DNA of 64,000 nucleotides from Arthonia radiata (taxonomy: Eukaryota; Ascomycota; Arthoniomycetes; Arthoniales; Arthoniaceae), in the NCBI GenBank assembly GCA_002989075.1, contig PSQN01000017.1:2301453-2365452 (forward strand). Reading direction: 5' to 3'. Below the pieces are notes generated by a model. The model was not told the origin of the DNA. It saw only the letters and a program-made list of their open reading frames with translations, and did no database searches. Position 1 is the stretch's first letter, and every line of letters starts with the position of its first letter. The position numbers and the translations under genes were made by a program. Shown here piece after piece: positions 42,803 to 53,149 of the stretch.

Positions 42803-44062
42803 TCAGTACGGCGCAAACCTCTCGCCCTTCCCGGCCTTCTCCTTCCGCTTCTGCTTCTTGACTCCTTTGACCGCAGCATTTGTCTCTCCTATGTCCTCCA
42901 TCTGCACATCACCACCGCCACCCTGCAATCCCCACACCCTGATGCTGCCATCCTCACCGACGGTCACCGCACCAACTCCACCTCTGCCCTCCCAATTCCC
43001 CTCATTCATCCAGACATCCCTCACAACCTCCTCGCCATGCGCTCCATCGAGCCTCAGCTGAGCCTCAGGCACCTTCGCCTGCCCTTCCTCGCCCATCTGA
43101 AACACCGCACTAACAACACACGGACTACCCTCTTCACTCTTGTTCCGCCCACCCCAAACCAACAAACCATTCTTCCGCCGCATCTTCTTCGAAGGCGCCG
43201 ACAGCCGGATCGTGTAATCCATGCCCAGCGCCTTTCTCACATCGAAGACGGCATCCGAGTCCGCCAGCGAGTGCAGTGACAATTTCTCGTCGTGACTTAC
43301 ACTCCAGACGCTGTCTTCTTGCCCCTTTTCTGCTTCGAAGCTGCCTCGCACGGGCAGGATGTGGTTCACCGGGCCCTGCGTGTTGATAGCACTGATGACA
43401 GCGTCGTCCTCGTCCTCCTGCGCCAGGTCGAACGACATGACCAGTCCATCCGTGGAGCCAGACAACAGTCTGGTCCTGTAGCGATTAGCAGCATCGGGAC
43501 CGTCCACGCGAGGCGCAAAGAAGGCAAGATTGGTGATGGTGTCGGAATGGCTCTGGGTGTAGGCGCGGAGAGGCGTATCGTGATGAGCGCGCGTATCCCA
43601 CACGTAGACGCAGACATCGCCCGGACCGGTGCCTGCGTGCTCTGTGCCGGCGGCTAGCAATTTCGTGGCAGGACACACCGCGAGGGCGGAAATGGGTGCG
43701 TTCTCTGGCGTGTGGAATGATCCGATCTTATTTGGGACAAGCGAGCCCCGGCCCACCTCACTGTACCAAAGATGGACGGCGCCATCACGGCCAGCAGTGA
43801 AGAATGTCGCGGTGCCCTTACTAGTGGCGATGTGTTGTGATGTGAGACATGTGACGCTACTGTGGATGTTGTCAGTGTATCCGTGAGGGCTGGTGTGCAG
43901 TGTTAGGCCGTTGGGCGAAGCGGTGAAACTGATGAGGCTGTTTTCGCTGGTGATTGCTGCGAAGATGAGACGAGTGTGATCATCGAGCGAGAGTGGAATG
44001 AGGCTGTAAATGAACGGCGAGGAGGGGAGGGTATGGATGGCCGTCTGGCTCAGATTTCTCAT
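42803..44062 (-). CDS. WD40 repeat protein, WDR89-like
   Basis: Intronless 419-aa beta-propeller. Repeats are recognisable as FFTAGRDGAVHLWYSEVGRG, ISALAVCPATKLLAAGTEH with VCVYVWDTR, SDTITNLAFFAP with RTRLLSGSTDGLVMSFDL, SVWSVSHDEKLSLHSL and GVGAVTVGEDGSIRVWGLQG. The order and the VWSVSHDEKLSLH element resemble WDR89, a conserved eukaryotic protein of unclear role. The C-terminus is basic (KKQKRKEKAGKGERF), consistent with nuclear or nucleolar location (inference). It is convergent with the carboxypeptidase, 124 bp away. Confidence 0.85.
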   Translation of the reverse strand: MRNLSQTAIHTLPSSPFIYSLIPLSLDDHTRLIFAAITSENSLISFTASPNGLTLHTSPHGYTDNIHSSVTCLTSQHIATSKGTATFFTAGRDGAVHLWYSEVGRGSLVPNKIGSFHTPENAPISALAVCPATKLLAAGTEHAGTGPGDVCVYVWDTRAHHDTPLRAYTQSHSDTITNLAFFAPRVDGPDAANRYRTRLLSGSTDGLVMSFDLAQEDEDDAVISAINTQGPVNHILPVRGSFEAEKGQEDSVWSVSHDEKLSLHSLADSDAVFDVRKALGMDYTIRLSAPSKKMRRKNGLLVWGGRNKSEEGSPCVVSAVFQMGEEGQAKVPEAQLRLDGAHGEEVVRDVWMNEGNWEGRGGVGAVTVGEDGSIRVWGLQGGGGDVQMEDIGETNAAVKGVKKQKRKEKAGKGERFAPY

Positions 44063-44551
44063 TGCTTAGGGGTGAGATTTTCGAGGAGCTCGTTTGCCTT
44101 GTGTTCACCGGTGTAGATGTGCTGAAGACGATATTTGTTCTTGGCAGAAACAAGCAGAATGTTACCTATGGCATCCGCTGCAACGAAGTTCTGTTGTTAA
44201 GGGAGCGACGAGCATAGCAGCAGAAAGTGCTCAAAGCCTGCGAAGTCACGACCTATCGATACCCAAAGAAGCCTCCTTGGTCCACCCTGTCAGCTTTTGT
44301 GAAGTGCAAGTGTCGCATCAGGCCACATTGCTCGCTATTGTGTGTTGAGCACAGCATGGGGATTTGTCCAAGAAGCAGTCAATATCGCCCGTGGTGACGT
44401 AGGACAGACCGAATAGAGGAGGAGGTTAAACTGGCTCAGAATCTTGGCTGAACGTTTATCAGTGGGAAACGAGAGCTCCCTCTTTCTGTGTCTGCAATCA
44501 TCACACGGTTGCAAAGATCGTTTAATTAAAGCAAGAGGACAGACGTTTCAG
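44063..44551. other. Divergent promoter of WDR89-like gene and amidase
   Basis: About 490 bp. The amidase frame is open to 44444 upstream of the chosen ATG. No other feature was identified. Confidence 0.4.
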
Positions 44552-46232
44552 ATGGCTGCACAATCGTTCCCGCAGCCTCCATTCGAGCCCGTCACCGCAA
44601 CGATAGCAGACATTCATGGCTCGCTTGGCCACCGCCAGATATCAGTCTACAAGATCGCTACATTATACCTTTCACGCATCCTCGCCTTGAACCCCACGAT
44701 CAATGCAATGATCTCGTTGAACCCCAACACCTTCAGTGACGCCTCCATGCTCGACCAACAGCTCTCGACTACAGCCAATGTCTCTGCCCTTTTCGAAGAC
44801 CGGCCCCTTTTCGGCGTGCCCACCATCCTTAAAGACAACTTCGACTGCACTCCAATGAACACCACAGCTGGCTGCCTAGCTCTCAACGATAGTGCGCCCA
44901 CGACCGATGCTCCAACAGTGGCTGCACTCAAACAAGCTGGTGCGCTGATCCTCGGCAAATCGAACCTGCACGAGCTTGCACTGGAAGGTTTGACTGTCTC
45001 GAGCTTGGGTGGACAAACGCAGAATCCGTGGGACTTGACGAGAACGCCCGGAGGATCATCCGGCGGCTCTGGAGCAGCTCTCGCGGCGGGCTTGGCCGTA
45101 CTTGCGACTGGCAGTGACACCGTCAATAGCTTGCGCAGCCCTGCTAGTGCCAACGGACTGGTTAGCTGTAGACCCACTAGAGGTTTAATCAGTCGAAGCG
45201 GTATAGTAAGTTTGAAAGACGTTCAGGCAGCCAACCCACAAGCAGTAGCTAATTTGATGGCTCCAGGTGCCCATATCTTCTGTACAAGATGTCGTTGGTC
45301 CCATCGGGAAGACTGTGCAGGACGTGGCCGCTATGCTCAACGTGATGGCAAGTATTGGTCGCGATAGCAGAGACAATGCGACTGATCTCAGACTGTGGGA
45401 CGTTGACGGTATTGACTATATCCCAGGATGTATCATTGGGAGTATGGATGGGTTCAGGCTGGGCTTGGTCACGGGCTTTTTTAACCGAACGGAGTCATCG
45501 GAAACCTCGCCAGTCAACGATGTGGTAGAGTCGTTGGTTCGCAAAATCGAGAGCAGCGGAGCAACTGTCGTGCCCGTTGAAGATACAACGTACAACAGCT
45601 CCGCTATACTGACCAATCTGGACGTGCAGAGATATGAATATCGTGAGCAGCTCACAGGCTACTTGGAGCGTAATGAGACCGAAGGGATACACCCAAAAAG
45701 CATGCCAGAGCTGTATGCAGGTCATGAGTACGTCGTGATCCCATCGCAGTACGAATACGTTACAAACGCTCTGAAATGGTCGACAGGAGATCCTGAGTAC
45801 CACGAGCGGCTGCGAGGGATCAGTGATCTGACTGCGCGTTTGGGAGAGACCTTCAAGAATAACAACCTCGACGCTCTCATCTATCCGGAGCAAGCGAATC
45901 TTGTAGTCAAGGTTGGGTCACCCAGCCAAAAGGGCCGCAATGGCATCCTTGGAGCCTTGACAGGAAGTCCAGTAGTCACAGTCCCAGCTGGGCGCTCGGC
46001 ACCCAGCAAGGACGCGCCACGAGGTGTACCTATTGGGATTGAGATCCTTGGCAGACCCTGGACAGAGAGCATGCTGTTCCACATAGCCTCAGAAATCGAG
46101 CGCCTGGGTCCAAGCAACCAGCATCCGATACTTGCTGAGGAGTCTGTTGAGATTGAAGAGTTTGTAGAAGTTCCTGACCTTGTACCAAACGGTGTGGTCC
46201 CAAAAGAGTATCCTGTGGGGACGCTTGAATAA
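44552..46232 (+). CDS. Amidase signature family hydrolase
   Basis: Ser-cisSer-Lys amidohydrolase of the fungal amidase family; substrate unknown. Exons 44552-45205 and 45267-46232 (61-nt intron) give 539 aa. The catalytic Lys lies in VPTILKDNFDC, the cis-Ser loop in PGGSSGGSGAALAAG. The Ser loop reads GSDTVNSLRSPASANGLV instead of the common GSDTGGSIRxPA; this form is, as far as I recall, typical of one fungal subfamily. Splicing restores GLISRSGIVPISSVQD and GPIGKTVQD. The second half is the usual lid and C-terminal domain (IYPEQANLVV, GSPVVTVPAG, GIEILGRPW). No convincing signal peptide follows the chosen ATG. The 3' end is only 27 bp from the convergent SET gene. Confidence 0.92.
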
Positions 46233-46259
46233 AAGCGTACGACGAATTTCAAGAGATAG

Positions 46260-47447
46260 TCAACGCTCCTGATCCTCGGAGGAGAGCTCATCGAACTTGC
46301 ACTCGTCAATGCAACGGGCGCAACAACAATCGAACCCCCATTCATCACGAAGTCTCCGCCGGCGGTCAACGGGGTCAAGCTCTTTCTCGTCGCCGCCCAG
46401 ATATGTAATGCATAACTCGTCGCCACTGGATATGCGTGGAGCGTCCGGTGCATCAGCGGCAGAGAAATGCCACAGCCGACCCACTCTGCGCTTCTTGATG
46501 TTGGGATTACACGAGTGGTTGCATAGGGAAGCTTCAGGCCACACTCCCCAGCCCAGAAATTCAGCGCTATGTTCTCCGTCATGTGTGGGACGAATGGAAA
46601 AGGCATTGTGAGATGCGCGTATGGCAAGCTCTTTGCAAAGATCTGGCTGTACGAAGGAAAGTAAGTCGAGGGGCGAAATTGAGAGAAGCAGTAGGTAGCC
46701 CTTGATGTATCCTGTCAGGGTGGCGGCGTCTGTGAACACTTCGGTATTTCCAACGAGCGATACTAGCGACGGGATGAGCGCTTTGACCGAAGCAGGTGGC
46801 AGGTCTTGCTTGGTTGCTGAGTGATAAGCTGTGAGCACTCCTGATAGTAAGTAGAAGGGCACATCTGGGTCCACTGTTGCTTCAAGCGCTTCACGCAACG
46901 CCCGCTTTTCTGGCTTGGTGGGCTTCATGCTTGATCGGGCACATACAATTAGTCTTCCTTTCTCGACTGCACCATGCCAGGCTGAGTTGATTTGGTTCGG
47001 ACTGAGCTTTGCATGCTTTCCCAAAGGCCCCTGCTGTACAAGACCGCCCATGTCGACGTCCCCATCAGATGAATCCGTCGCATTGCCGCCAAGTCGACGC
47101 TGCTGTTGTTTGGTCCAGCCTTCGACCGCTTCATGAGCCTGGGAACCCAAGTGGCCGACCTCGTCACTCCAAGTGGTCCAGCATCGTTCAGAGCAGAATG
47201 CTACGCCAGCAGCAGGACGGCGAATCTTCCATTCCCTGCCCCGATCGTATAAAAAGCATTGCGCGCAGGTCTCACGCCTGTACTGTCTGAGAATTACATG
47301 AGCGACGGGTGAGATTTCAGGGGATGTGGTCAGGACAAGAGAGCCCGCATCGATATCCTTGCTTGCGAAGACAGCTCGGCCGGAATGCTGCGTTTCTCGA
47401 ACAGAAAACAGGTGTGAGTCTGGCAAGAGCCAGCCATCTGAATACAT
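46260..47447 (-). CDS. SET-domain protein with MYND-like insert (Set6/SMYD-type)
   Basis: Putative protein lysine methyltransferase of the SMYD/Set5-Set6 class. Intronless, 395 aa. The split SET domain begins FSVRETQHSGRAVFASKDID. A Cys cluster follows (CAQCFLYDRG ... FCSERC) resembling a reduced MYND finger. The second SET part has WPEASLCNHSCNPNIKKRR (the NHSCxPN cofactor motif), DELCITYLGGDEKELD and a post-SET CCCARC. Residues 100-250 form an insert of unknown function. A frame upstream of the ATG (up to 47625) includes several acceptor-like sites, so a short 5' exon is possible. It is divergent from NAS2 across 262 bp. Confidence 0.88.
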   Translation of the reverse strand: MYSDGWLLPDSHLFSVRETQHSGRAVFASKDIDAGSLVLTTSPEISPVAHVILRQYRRETCAQCFLYDRGREWKIRRPAAGVAFCSERCWTTWSDEVGHLGSQAHEAVEGWTKQQQRRLGGNATDSSDGDVDMGGLVQQGPLGKHAKLSPNQINSAWHGAVEKGRLIVCARSSMKPTKPEKRALREALEATVDPDVPFYLLSGVLTAYHSATKQDLPPASVKALIPSLVSLVGNTEVFTDAATLTGYIKGYLLLLSISPLDLLSFVQPDLCKELAIRASHNAFSIRPTHDGEHSAEFLGWGVWPEASLCNHSCNPNIKKRRVGRLWHFSAADAPDAPRISSGDELCITYLGGDEKELDPVDRRRRLRDEWGFDCCCARCIDECKFDELSSEDQER

Positions 47448-47709
47448 TTAGCGATTCAGCAGGGATGTGCCGGGCTCTTATCGCTGCACGACTGCAATTA
47501 GAAGAGGCGGAATGTGGATGTGCAAACGGCACAGTGTCCATTATTCGTGAGTGCGGTGAATGACTACGTGCTAGCGAAAGAGTGCCACGGCAATTCCAAA
47601 CGCGTCTGTTGCCCCGCCGTGTCATCTCGAGGAGTCGCTTTCACGGGCTTTCTGGCAAACTGCTCAAGCCGATCGCATCTGTCGCTGTCATTAGCAAGCC
47701 GTCGCCAAC

Positions 47710-48567
47710 ATGGGCCTTCCCATGTTTAACTTGCATGACCCGACGGTCCCTTCCTCGGACGATGCCATCACCAACGCGGCTAGCAAAGAGCCCACCCTAC
47801 AAGAGTTGATTATCCAAAAAGACAACGTGGAGGAAGAGCTCAAGGCGCTCGGATCTGTCCTTGATTCACACGGTGCCAACATGAGCACCAGTCTCACGAC
47901 TTTCGACGGCTACCCGAGAGCGGATATCGATGTAGCACAAAGTGAAAAGGCTCCACCCTGAAGAGATGGACTGGCTTCTGACGTGCATACAGTACGAACA
48001 ACGCGCGCGCGAATTGTACGGCTGCGCAATGATCACAAGAGTCTCATGAAGCAGATTGAGGATGGACTGGAGGCACATTTTGCAGCTGGGGAGGGAGCAA
48101 CATCCGAATCACCCGTGGATAGGTTCCCAGCAGGCACTCCAGCAGATGAAGTCTCCAGCGGCAATACATTCGCGAAAGTCAACTCAGTGGAACCCCAGAG
48201 CCCCGCCCACCAAGCGGGCCTTAGACCAGGAGATAGGATCGAGCGGTTTGGGGACGCGACACGGCTGAACCATGAGAAGCTCTCAAAGGTAGCGCAGATC
48301 GTTTCGCAGAGCGAAGGAGTAAGCCCCTCCAGCAACGACGATGTATGACGAAACCCTAATTTTGCCAGCAGCGCCCGGTTGAAGTTCAAATACTGCGCAC
48401 GGAAGCAACAGAGTCCACTTGGATTGCTCAACAACTGGTCATCACACCGCGTAGAGGCTGGGTACGTTCTTTGTTATCCACACAATCCTTTCCGAGAATC
48501 AATTGTATTGACAGACAGCCTGCAGGGAGGACGTGGCCTTCTCGGATGCCACCTCGTACCAGAATGA
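47710..48567 (+). CDS. NAS2: 26S proteasome assembly chaperone NAS2 (PSMD9)
   Basis: Chaperone of proteasome base assembly that binds the Rpt5 C-terminus through a PDZ domain. Exons 47710-47941, 47993-48318, 48372-48461 and 48526-48567 give 229 aa with whole codons. The N-terminal helical region includes LIIQKDNVEEELKALGSVLD, then FDGYPRADIDVAQ joined to IRTTRARIVRLRNDHK. The PDZ domain spans ~135-220: FAKVNSVEPQSPAHQAGLRP, GDRIERFGDATRLN, and after splicing RPVEVQILR. The C-terminus GWGGRGLLGCHLVPE matches the family ending (GRGLLGCHL). All introns are 51-64 nt. Confidence 0.95.
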
Positions 48568-48972
48568 GGACAAGACAGGGCCGCAGCATGTCTGCGCTTG
48601 GACAGGACTCTGGCGAGCATGTCAAGACCTTGCGGACCATAGAGACGAAACACGATGCCATACTGTGAATTGAACAGGCTCATGGAAACGATTTATTGGC
48701 TGCTTGGACGCCAAAAGTTTGGCTGAAGGTAGCAAACACTGAATTCGAGATCAATCATGACGTACAGGCACGCTGCTGCCTGCGAATTTGAGTGCCATGA
48801 ACAATGCACCTGCCGCTTCGTCCACTTTTTCCGTATTGCCTGGGCAACACATCTCCCACCCAATCTTCACCGTATCTTGCACGCTTGCAGTACCTGTTCA
48901 TTCACGACAGGTTGCTCTCTCAACATCTAGTCTCGGTTCCACATTTCCTTCAACCCGCGACTTCAGGTCATC
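48568..48972. other. Intergenic region upstream of GSP1
   Basis: About 400 bp. The 3' part is pyrimidine-rich (CTCTCAACATC, TTTCCTTCAACCC), typical of a strong fungal promoter and leader. No other feature. Confidence 0.45.
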
Positions 48973-49856
48973 ATGGCCGAAGCTCAAGCACAAAACCCCA
49001 ATCAGCCGCCGACGTTCAAGCTCGTCCTTGTCGGTGATGGTGGCACTGGCAAGGTTTGTGAAATACAAGAATGGCACATGATATGACCGCGCTGACAATC
49101 CACTGCAGACCACATTTGTCAAGCGCCACCTGACAGGTGAATTTGAGAAGAAGTACATTGCGACACTGGGTGTGGAGGTGCACCCCCTCGGCTTCACAAC
49201 CGTACGTTTGACTGGAGGACCAGACGGAGAGGTCGAAGCGTAATCTAATGTAGCGTGCAGAACCTTGGCCAGATCGTCTTCGATGTGTGGGACACCGCAG
49301 GGCAGGAGAAGTTTGGTGGTCTTCGTGATGGCTACTACATCAACGGCCAATGCGGCATCATCATGTTCGATGTGACCTCTCGTATCACCTACAAGAACGT
49401 CCCCAACTGGCATCGTACGTTTTTGCGCGATCTCCACAATTTCCGAGAACACTAACAATTATCAGGCGATCTCGTCCGCGTCTGCGAGAACATCCCCATC
49501 GTCCTCACCGGTAACAAAGTCGACGTGAAAGAGCGCAAGGTAAAGGCCAAGACCATCACATTCCACCGCAAGAAGAACCTTCAATACTACGATATCTCCG
49601 CCAAATCCAACTACAACTTCGAGAAGCCCTTCCTGTGGCTCGCACGCAAGCTCGTCGGCAACACTGGTCTGGTAGGTTATCTCCAGCAATCCGAGTACCG
49701 TGGCCAGTGCTAACACAATGTTAGGAATTCGTCGCCGAGCCCGCTCTCGCTCCACCAGAGGTCAAGCTCGACGAGGCGGTGATGCAACAGTACCAGAACG
49801 AGCTCAATGATGCCGAGAACGCTCCCCTTCCAGATGAAGAAGACCCAGACTTGTAG
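48973..49856 (+). CDS. GSP1: Ran GTPase GSP1
   Basis: Small GTPase that drives nuclear import and export. Exons 48973-49053, 49109-49201, 49261-49414, 49466-49671 and 49725-49856 give 221 aa. All nucleotide-binding motifs are intact: P-loop GDGGTGKT (split by intron 1 exactly after GK), switch I region [14 protein letters not shown], switch [19 protein letters not shown], base-recognition GNKVDV and [12 protein letters not shown]. The C-terminus is acidic (PDEEDPDL), as in Ran from other eukaryotes. Four short introns (51-59 nt) have clean GT-AG ends. VID30, whose SPRY/LisH/CTLH/CRA class includes the mammalian Ran-binding protein RanBP9, also lies in this window. Confidence 0.97.
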
Positions 49857-50774
49857 ATAGCAGCAGTCACGGTCGGCCCATGGTCACGGCAAAACATCAG
49901 ACATTCAATACCGCTTGGAGCACGTGAGGGATGCTTGGGAGCGGACACAATAAACCCTCGATTCGCATGACAGCGCAAAACATGTAGAGTGCTAGCCAAC
50001 GCAGTGAGCTTGGCGCACAAAATGAATATGAAGACATGACCAGCAGAAGCTTCCTTAACGGTGGATAATTGGTATCCTGCTACGCCTCCTTCGTGTTCCG
50101 CGCCTGTAGCAAAACATATTCCATTCCAGTTCTCGCTTCGTGGTGTTGCTAAGCATTTTCCTGTTATGAAACGTGGCATGTCATGGGGTATCTGCAAGGC
50201 AAGCTGCTTTGCCGATCTATGCGGCCGCTGATCAGACCCGCCTCCATTTGTCTTATGCTTCTCACTGCCAAGCTGGGTCAGCTGTTGCCGAAACCAGTGC
50301 GTCTTGTCGGTCTTGTCGGCTCCGCGAGGTCTTTCGTCGCGTCAGCAATGGTGGGAATCAATGTCGGGCTTTGGGAAGGTGAGTGCAGTCCGCGCTGACA
50401 CGTTCACCTTTGTGCGACAGTGAGATGCGCATACGGTGTTTTGTTTGCATTGAAGTAGGTCCCTCACAAGCAGCTAAAAGACACTAGCCCCGCGGTCCGA
50501 GCTAGTGAGACTACAACGTCACCAAGGACCCCTCCTTATTTATATGAGACGATTTATACCCTGACTCTCACTTTCAGTTCTCAAACAATCAGCGAAGCCA
50601 TTGACCTTCATAACCACGTTATAGACTAGGTAAGTGCGCAACCAACGCAGTCTTCGCATCTCAATCACCTCGCAAGCCCAATGCCCAGGAGATCTGCTTA
50701 CTACACAGAGTGACGAGCGTGACTTTCATAACGACTTCAACGTGCTGACATCGACCACAGTAGACATACTCACC
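49857..50774. other. Intergenic region with aldehyde dehydrogenase promoter
   Basis: About 920 bp. A TATA-like TATTTATAT at 50537-50545 and an STRE-type CCCCT at 50529-50533 lie ~235 bp upstream of the dehydrogenase start, compatible with a stress-regulated promoter (inference). The dehydrogenase frame is open to 50634 but the family start is at 50775. Confidence 0.5.
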
Positions 50775-52465
50775 ATGGCACCCTCAATCGCATTCGACAA
50801 ATTCTACAACATCATCGACGGCAAGCAGCGGTCAAGCTCCCGCACTCACAATGGCATCAACCCCGCCGCCAAAGAGAAGCTGTGGGATGTGCCCATCGGC
50901 AGCGAGCAAGACGTAAATGACGCCGTAGCTGCTGGCAAGAAAGCACAGAAGGAGTGGGCGAAGAAGTCTTTGCAGGAGCGCAAGGACATCTCCAAGAAAT
51001 TTGTCGATCTCTTCTCCGGCTACCAGGAACAATTCACCGACCTTCTCATGAAAGAGTGCGGCAAGCCCAAGGTCTTCGCCGGTATGGAAGCGGCCAGCGT
51101 CTTGAAGTGGTGGGAGCATCACCTGTCGCTCGAGATGCCGGAGGAAAAGTTCGAAGATGACGACAAGGTGATCACCACGACCTACAAACCGCTCGGCGTG
51201 GTCGGTGGTATCATTCCTTGGAACTTCCCGTTGACTTTGTCAATCGCTGGCAAGGTCGCCCCGGCTCTCATCTCTGGGTGTGCGATCATCATCAAGCCGT
51301 CTCCATACACGCCATACTCCGGCCTGAAGGCAGTCGAGCTGGCACAGGAGGTCTTCCCACCCGGTCTTGTTCAGGCCGTGGGCGGTGATGATGCCATCGG
51401 ACCCATGCTCACCCATCACCCGGACATTGCGAAGATCTCCTTCACCGGCAGCATCGCAACTGGCAAGAAGGTCATGGCTGCCTGTGCCGGCACTCTCAAG
51501 CGCGTCACTCTCGAGCTGGGTGGCAATGATCCTGCCATCGTGCTGGACGACGTCGACATCAAGAGCACCGCTCAGGAGTGCGCCATGGGTGCGTGGTTCA
51601 ATAGCGGCCAAGTTTGCGTGGACTCAAAGCGCATCTTCGTCCACGAGAAGATCTACAAGGAGTTCCTTGCGGCCATGGTAGAGTTCACCAAGAGTCTCAA
51701 GGTCGGCCCCGGTCACGAAGAAGGCGTCATGCTGGGACCCATCCAGAACGAGATGCAGTACGAGAAGGTCAAAGGTTTCTTCGAAGACTCCAAGAAGCAA
51801 GGCTACAAGTTTGCGCACGGTGAACCCGATGTTGGCAAGAGCAATGGCTACTTCATCAATCCCACCATCATTGACAACCCCCCAAGCAATTCGAAGATCT
51901 GGGCCGAGGAGCCATTTGGTAAGTCTCTAACCGTAGCGATTGCGCAAGAGTCATGCTAATAAACATGCCAAGGTCCTATCGTGCCGTGCCAGCCGTGGTC
52001 AGACGAAGAGGATGTCATCGCCCGTGCAAACGACACCAACACTGGTCTTGCTGCGTGCGTCTACGGCAAAGACATTTCTCGTGCCCAGCGTATTGCTCAG
52101 CGCATCGAGTCGGGTTCTGTCTTCGTCAACAGCTTCGAAAAGCCCACGCCAGAGGCTTTCTTCGGAGGTGTCAAGGAGAGCGGAATCGGTGGCGAGTGGG
52201 GCAAGAACGGCATTTTGGCATATTGCAATGCCCATGTCATGCACACGGTGAGTTTAGAGCGTCCACGTACTCCCAGACATTTCCCGAAAATCAAGAGCAC
52301 CCACGCATTACCTGAAATTGGCCAAATAGCAGTATCTGGTAGCCGGTACGCCGGCGTCGCCTGACATCACTGCACTTTGAAACCTGTTTGATGGGGGTGT
52401 GAGTGCTCTTCAAAGGCATTGCTGACACAGTTCTATAGTACAAGCGCAATGTCAATGCGTCCTAG
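50775..52465 (+). CDS. Aldehyde dehydrogenase (NAD(P)+-dependent, ALDH superfamily)
   Basis: Oxidises aldehydes to acids, probably cytosolic. Exons 50775-51918, 51973-52247 and 52439-52465 give 481 aa with whole codons. Conserved elements: YKPLGVVGGIIPWNFPLTLS (cofactor fold), IIIKPSPYTPYS, FTGSIATGKKVM, LELGGNDPAIVL with the general-base Glu, FNSGQVCVDSKRIFV with the nucleophile Cys, and EEPFGPIVPCQPW. The FG-GGVKESGIGGEWGKNG segment is normal. The ending is YKRNVNAS from a 27-nt last exon reached over a 191-nt intron (52248-52438) that carries an introner-like repeat. The substrate cannot be told from sequence; betaine-aldehyde/indole-acetaldehyde-like enzymes are possible. Confidence 0.93.
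52248..52438 (+). mobile_element. Introner-like element forming intron 2 of the aldehyde dehydrogenase
   Basis: The intron begins GTGAGTTTAGAGCGTCCAC, nearly matching GTAAGTCTTAGAGCATCCAC of the unit at 55911-55770. The central part (CGCCGGCGTCGCC ... TTTGAAACC) and the end (TTGCTGACACAGTTCTATAG) also align in order with the MFS units. At 191 nt it is longer than the 142-nt units and carries extra sequence before the branch site. Orientation is the same as transcription. Confidence 0.7.
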
Positions 52466-53149
52466 AAGAAGAGCGCCTACGCCGGCTATGTAATTGTCCA
52501 AAACGGCACCAATTCGCGGAGCGCCGGCGGATTGGTAGAGGTGATGAAGATCATCAGCTCAAGTATGAAACGCTGAGATAAGGCAATCTGCTCAAAGAGC
52601 GAGACATAAATCACTTTCCACTTCTCTTCTCCTCTCATCCCACCTGGCAAACATGCATCCACTCTATTCACAGTCACCTCGTATTGTTGGGACCTGCTGC
52701 CTGGGGGCAGGGCCCACTCCCAACCTTTGTAGAGTGATTGTTTCATTTCCCAGAAAGTTTTCTTCCTTGTTCGTTCTTCCGGCGTCGAAAAATTCTCTGT
52801 TCCTCAACCCTCTGCAAGAACACCACATTGCTCTTGGACCACTCAACCACATCAGAGCAGCACAGAAAGATCCTTCGGATCTTCACACACAGAGGTAAGA
52901 GTGCTTGTGATGTTCGTGTGATTTTCGTGTGAACTCGTACCTTCACCCGTGAGACTTTCGCCTGGTTGAGGGCATGACTTCACGTCAGCCCTCCCCAACC
53001 CTTCCTCTTTCTTTCCTCATCGTCTTAGTGGGCAATGCCTCCACTATGGGGGTACTGCAGGACTTGGGTTGGCAACTGGGGTTTGCTAGAGGACTGGGCG
53101 GCTTCACATCAGGTTTTCAGGATGGGGTCACTGACATTCAAAGCAAGCA
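52466..53149. other. Intergenic region
   Basis: About 685 bp between the dehydrogenase 3' end and the RGG-rich gene. Frames here show no domain; a further upstream exon of the next gene cannot be excluded. Nothing else is supported. Confidence 0.4.
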
